Part shown: piece by piece, positions 61,020 through 64,000 of the stretch
Layout: every line of letters starts with the position of its first letter
Position numbering within the stretch: position 1 is the first letter of the stretch
DNA from: Marinibacterium profundimaris
GTDB lineage: Bacteria > Pseudomonadota > Alphaproteobacteria > Rhodobacterales > Rhodobacteraceae
DNA length: 64,000 bases
NCBI RefSeq assembly: GCF_002210095.1
Contig: NZ_AQQR01000002.1
Location: forward strand, 558,001 to 622,000
Reading direction: 5' to 3'
Program-made: the position numbers and the translations under genes
The notes under the pieces: model-generated
Seen by the model: only the letters and a program-made list of their open reading frames with translations
The model's database searches: none
Told to the model about the DNA's origin: nothing

Positions 61020-63083
61020 TCAGTAGCTTTGCGCACGGCGCAGCCGGGTCTGCCGGTTGCCCGCCTCGATCGCCTGCTGCAGCGTGTGAATGCCGGCCTG
61101 GTCGAGCATCTGGATCAGGCTGGCGAAGACCTCGGCGGTGGCCAGCGCGTCGCCCAGGGCGGTATGGCGCGCATCCTCGGGGATGGTCACGCCCAGCCGG
61201 GCACACAGCCCGTCAAGGCTGTGATCGGCACTGGAATCGAACAGCGCGGCTGACAGCAGAACGGTGCACAGCACCGGATGATCGAAGCGCCGGCCGATCC
61301 GGGTCTCCTGTGCCTTCAGGAAGGCCATGTCGAAGGGCGCGTTATGTGCGACCAGCACCGCGCCCTCGCAGAAATCGTGGAACCGGCGGCCCACCGGGGC
61401 GATCGTCTCGGCCTGATCGACCATCTCGTCGGTGATCCGGTGCACCAGGGTCGAGGCCGCGGGGATCGCGCGTTCGGGATCGACCAGCGTGTCGAAGACC
61501 TCGGCCCGCCGGACCTTGCCGTTGACGATGCGGACACCGGCGATCTGCACGATGCGGTCGCCGTCGCGGGGCGAGAGGCCGGTGGTTTCGGTGTCGAAGA
61601 CGACATAGCTCAGCCGGTCCAGCGGCATATCGGCCAGGTCGCCGGCATCGATCCCCGAGGGCAGGTCAAAATCGTAGAAATCCGACCACGGCGCGGGCGG
61701 CTGGCGCGAGGCGGCGACTGTGGCGGGCAGGGGCAGTACCAGCTTTGGCCGGTCGAGGATCCCCGACGCCCAGATATCCGTCCGGTGCGCGGCCAGCGCA
61801 TCACGGCCGGTATAGCGGCCATACCCCTGCGACAGCGGCTCTGACAGCCAGTTCTGTAGCGCCCCGTCCAGCACCGGCGTGCCGGTCCAGCTCAGCGACA
61901 GCCACAGTTCCTGCCCGTGCAGCTCGGCATGCAGCTCCAGGTGCTGCCGATGCCGTTCCTCGACGAGGCGGCGGGCGAGGTTGCCGAGAAGTGCTGCCAT
62001 GGCGAAGGGATCGCAGCGCAGCCAGTCGTCGCCGGGCCGCGCGGTGACCAGCCCGCCGCTGCGCGCGGCGACGGCATCCATCAGGTCGCTCGCGGCCAGC
62101 TCCACCATTGGCCAGGCGCGGGTGGTGACGGCCTCGTAACGCGCCTCGATGTCGCGCAGGCAGGCGGTCAGCCGGTCCAGCTCCTCGATTTCGGCGGCGG
62201 TAAAGCTGGCGCGCGTCTCGGCGTCCAGGTCGGGTGCGCTGCGCAAGACCTCCAGCGTGGCGCCGATCGCCGAGGCGGGGCGGCGTACGCCTTCCATCAG
62301 CGCGTTGATCAGGTCGTCGCGGTCGGCATGGGCCTTCAGGTCCGTTGTCGCGTCGCGCAGGATGATGACATGGCCCTCGGGCATCTCGGCCCCGTGGATC
62401 GGAGAGATCTGGCCCAGCAGGAACCCCTCTCCGGATGCGGTGGCGGCCAGGAAGGTTTCGGGTCCCGCCTCGCCGCGGGCGCGGCGCAGGGCCAGCCGGT
62501 CCAGCGCCTGCATCAGCGGTTCCGGCCGGATCAGCGAGGACAGGCGGCGGTCCAGCCCCAGCCCGTCCAGCAGCCCCTGCGCGGCGCGGTTGAAGAGCAT
62601 GACGCGCCCGTCCCGGGTGGTGACGACGACCCCCTCGGCCAGGTCGCGGACCAGCGCCTCGAACAGGCGCTTCTCGCGTTGCAGCTGCTCGGTCTCGGCG
62701 GCGACGGCGCGGGCCTGGGCGGTGCGTGCCTCGGCCAGGGCCTCGTTGATCGCGTTGGCGGCGGGGGCCAGCGCGCCGAGGTAGCGCGCCGGGGCCTCGT
62801 CGATCTGCTTGCTGCCGATGTCGGCGGCGGCGCGGGTGTGCAGGTCGCCGGCCAGCGCAAGGATCGGGCGGGCGACGTTCTCGTCGAACAGCAGTCCGAT
62901 CCAGGCGGCCAGCCCTGCAATTCCCAGGCCGCCGACGATGCCGGCGATCACGTAGCCGTCCAGCGACGCGCCATAGCGGCTGGCCCCGAACCACAGCCCG
63001 AGGATCAGCGCCGCGATCCCCCCCAGCGCCAGCCCGGCGAAGAAAAGCGCGATGCGCAGGCGCAGGCCAAGCCGGTCATGCAT
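61020..63083 (-). CDS. Membrane sensor-like protein fused to DEDDh 3'-5' exonuclease
   Basis: 687-residue fusion. Two membrane helices (about 11-33 and 44-66), a HAMP/coiled region (67-140), a PAS domain (140-250, LAEGVVVTTRDGRVMLFNRAA), a histidine-kinase-like dimerisation region (250-320), an ATPase-like region (330-455), and a DnaQ/epsilon-type exonuclease (493-660). The exonuclease acids are complete: Asp497 and Glu499 (FDTETTGL), Asp585 (HNAPFDMAFL), His640 and Asp645 (HTALGDA). The kinase-like part lacks the phospho-acceptor His (Glu264 in MEGVRRP) and glycine boxes. The receiver gene upstream overlaps it by eight bases. Its substrate and signal are unknown. Confidence 0.9.
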   Translation of the reverse strand: MHDRLGLRLRIALFFAGLALGGIAALILGLWFGASRYGASLDGYVIAGIVGGLGIAGLAAWIGLLFDENVARPILALAGDLHTRAAADIGSKQIDEAPARYLGALAPAANAINEALAEARTAQARAVAAETEQLQREKRLFEALVRDLAEGVVVTTRDGRVMLFNRAAQGLLDGLGLDRRLSSLIRPEPLMQALDRLALRRARGEAGPETFLAATASGEGFLLGQISPIHGAEMPEGHVIILRDATTDLKAHADRDDLINALMEGVRRPASAIGATLEVLRSAPDLDAETRASFTAAEIEELDRLTACLRDIEARYEAVTTRAWPMVELAASDLMDAVAARSGGLVTARPGDDWLRCDPFAMAALLGNLARRLVEERHRQHLELHAELHGQELWLSLSWTGTPVLDGALQNWLSEPLSQGYGRYTGRDALAAHRTDIWASGILDRPKLVLPLPATVAASRQPPAPWSDFYDFDLPSGIDAGDLADMPLDRLSYVVFDTETTGLSPRDGDRIVQIAGVRIVNGKVRRAEVFDTLVDPERAIPAASTLVHRITDEMVDQAETIAPVGRRFHDFCEGAVLVAHNAPFDMAFLKAQETRIGRRFDHPVLCTVLLSAALFDSSADHSLDGLCARLGVTIPEDARHTALGDALATAEVFASLIQMLDQAGIHTLQQAIEAGNRQTRLRRAQSY

Positions 63084-63459
63084 GGGCGCCCTGTCCCAGA
63101 AGGCTGTTGATCCGCGCCGTCAGCTCGGTATTCGCGAAGGGCTTGATCAGGAAATCGTCCGCCCCCAGCGCCAGCCCCTTGCGGCGTTCGACCTCCCCGC
63201 CCCGGGCCGTCATCATCAGGATCTTCACATGCGCGAGCTCGTCGCGCGACCGGATGATCTGGCAGACCTCGTAGCCCGACTTCTCGGGCAGCATCACGTC
63301 AAGCACCACGGCATCCACCGGCTCGGTCTCCAGCGCGTCGAGCGCGGCGTCTCCGTCGGCGACGCGCGTGGTGCGGTGGCCCATGCGCCCGATGAGGAAT
63401 TCCAGCGCGAAGGCGATGTTGTCCTCGTCCTCCACCAGAAGGATGTGTTTCTGCTCCAT
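63076..63459 (-). CDS. Single-domain response regulator
   Basis: 127-residue receiver domain without output domain. The acidic pair is in LLVEDEDN, the phospho-acceptor Asp in AVVLDVMLPEKSGYEV near 52, Thr in LMMTARGG near 82, and Lys in FLIKPFANTEL near 104. ATG 63459 follows GGAGGAGGAGG, an unusually strong ribosome binding site. It overlaps the sensor-like exonuclease start by eight bases, so the two are coupled, but that protein lacks the kinase His, so the phosphate donor must be another kinase. Confidence 0.92.
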   Translation of the reverse strand: MEQKHILLVEDEDNIAFALEFLIGRMGHRTTRVADGDAALDALETEPVDAVVLDVMLPEKSGYEVCQIIRSRDELAHVKILMMTARGGEVERRKGLALGADDFLIKPFANTELTARINSLLGQGAHA

Positions 63460-63498
63460 GGGGGCCTCCTCCTCCAAAGGCGCTCTCGGATTACCGCG

Positions 63499-63987
63499 TC
63501 ATGACGTGCACAACACGTCGATCAGCGGGTCGGCCTGGCCCAGCTCGTGCCAGGTGGCGCCGGAGGGATCCTCCAGCGCGACATCGGTGACATCGGCGCG
63601 CGCCGCCGTATCGCAATCGATCAGCTGCGGGATCGTCGCCGTGGCCCGCCAGCGGGCGAAGAGGTAGAGATCGACCAGCAGGACATCCGGGCTTTCGGGC
63701 TTGGACTGGACGTTGGTGGTGTCGACGGCCAGCACGCGGGTCACCTGCGGAAAGGCATAGGTCCAGGGCTTCCACGGGTAGGTGTCGGCGCGGGTCTCGA
63801 CCACTTCGACGCCCTCGGGCAGGCCCTCGGCGGTGCGGTCGCCCCAGGAATATTCCGACCAGATGGTGAACCCGATCATCGCCAGCCCGCCCATCGCCGG
63901 GATCAGCCAGCGCGGCATCGGCTTCCAGATCAGCCCCAGCACCATCATCAGCCCGGCGGCGCCGAGCCCGGCGCAGAAGGTCGCCAT
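63499..63987 (-). CDS. Small membrane protein of unknown function
   Basis: 162-residue protein with two hydrophobic helices near the N-terminus (about 2-18 and 28-44), the second followed by SEYSWGDRTAEGLPEGVEVVETR, then a soluble domain of about 110 residues with two cysteines that is probably periplasmic. No family was recognised. It precedes the receiver gene by 39 bases on the same strand, making a likely three-gene operon with the exonuclease. ATG 63987 is used; a TTG at 63996 is possible and the upstream region is outside the window. Confidence 0.65.
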   Translation of the reverse strand: MATFCAGLGAAGLMMVLGLIWKPMPRWLIPAMGGLAMIGFTIWSEYSWGDRTAEGLPEGVEVVETRADTYPWKPWTYAFPQVTRVLAVDTTNVQSKPESPDVLLVDLYLFARWRATATIPQLIDCDTAARADVTDVALEDPSGATWHELGQADPLIDVLCTS

Positions 63988-64000
63988 CAATTCCAAAACC

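Overview
The window is high-GC chromosomal DNA from an alphaproteobacterium, most likely a member of the Rhodobacterales (roseobacter group). The reasons are LexA boxes of the alphaproteobacterial form GAAC-N7-GAAC, an SoeABC sulfite dehydrogenase with Xsc, a TauR-like MocR regulator, MnmD and an FAD oxidase encoded as separate divergent genes, an NDUFS6-like zinc-finger protein, and a membrane sensor-like 3'-5' exonuclease with its own receiver protein. No phage, transposase, CRISPR array, rRNA or tRNA gene was recognised. Genes are dense and many same-strand neighbours are coupled by ATGA start/stop overlaps.

Layout. 1-9 kb: folC (cut by the window edge), zapE, an MFS permease, a three-gene HAD phosphatase / mu-crystallin-like dehydrogenase / alpha-beta hydrolase operon, fghA, an AEC permease divergent from a TetR regulator. 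9-19 kb: NYN-OST-HTH protein, a universal stress protein behind an FnrL-type box, cytochrome c', then the SOS mutasome genes imuB and dnaE2 (convergent, each behind a LexA box, dnaE2 short at its C-terminus), an ABC ATPase, an NDUFS6-like protein and a CapA-like protein. 19-33 kb: an unknown acidic protein, polA, an 858-base gene-free stretch, a hydroxypyruvate-isomerase-like protein, a FadH-like flavoprotein, rppH, a GNAT protein with a PfkB kinase, nth, a second GNAT protein, an Ada-like AraC/methyltransferase fusion and a WYL regulator. 33-44 kb: OmpA-like lipoprotein, FMN reductase, sulfite-oxidase-like protein, VOC protein, HTD2-like dehydratase, split MnmC functions, EamA permease, lytic transglycosylase, dapA and an M20 amidohydrolase. 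44-57 kb: a sulfonate-sulfur block (soeC, soeB, an alpha/beta hydrolase, soeA, xsc), a TauR-like regulator, an epimerase, and an Lrp-type regulator divergent from ald. 57-64 kb: MscS channel, glutathione transferase, YtoQ, an AroE-like protein lacking canonical active-site residues, the sensor-like exonuclease, its receiver and a small membrane protein.

How genes work together. Xsc splits sulfoacetaldehyde to acetyl phosphate and sulfite, SoeABC oxidises the sulfite at the inner membrane, and alanine dehydrogenase could recycle the alanine made when taurine is transaminated. Taurine:pyruvate aminotransferase, the Tau transporter and phosphate acetyltransferase are not in the window. ImuB and DnaE2 form the SOS translesion system, with PolA, Nth and the Ada-like protein as further DNA-repair functions.

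The most striking non-coding signal is a family of four 73-base intergenic elements of fixed architecture: an 18-base palindrome TGTCCCACGCGTGGGACA, a conserved block, and a TTWA-N7-TTMA pair. All four align without a single insertion or deletion, and three of four lie between convergent genes. Other dispersed repeats are seven copies of a GTATTTGGGC-type element (one at the truncated end of dnaE2), AT-rich perfect hairpins at three sites, and a 20-base-arm inverted repeat upstream of the TauR-like gene.
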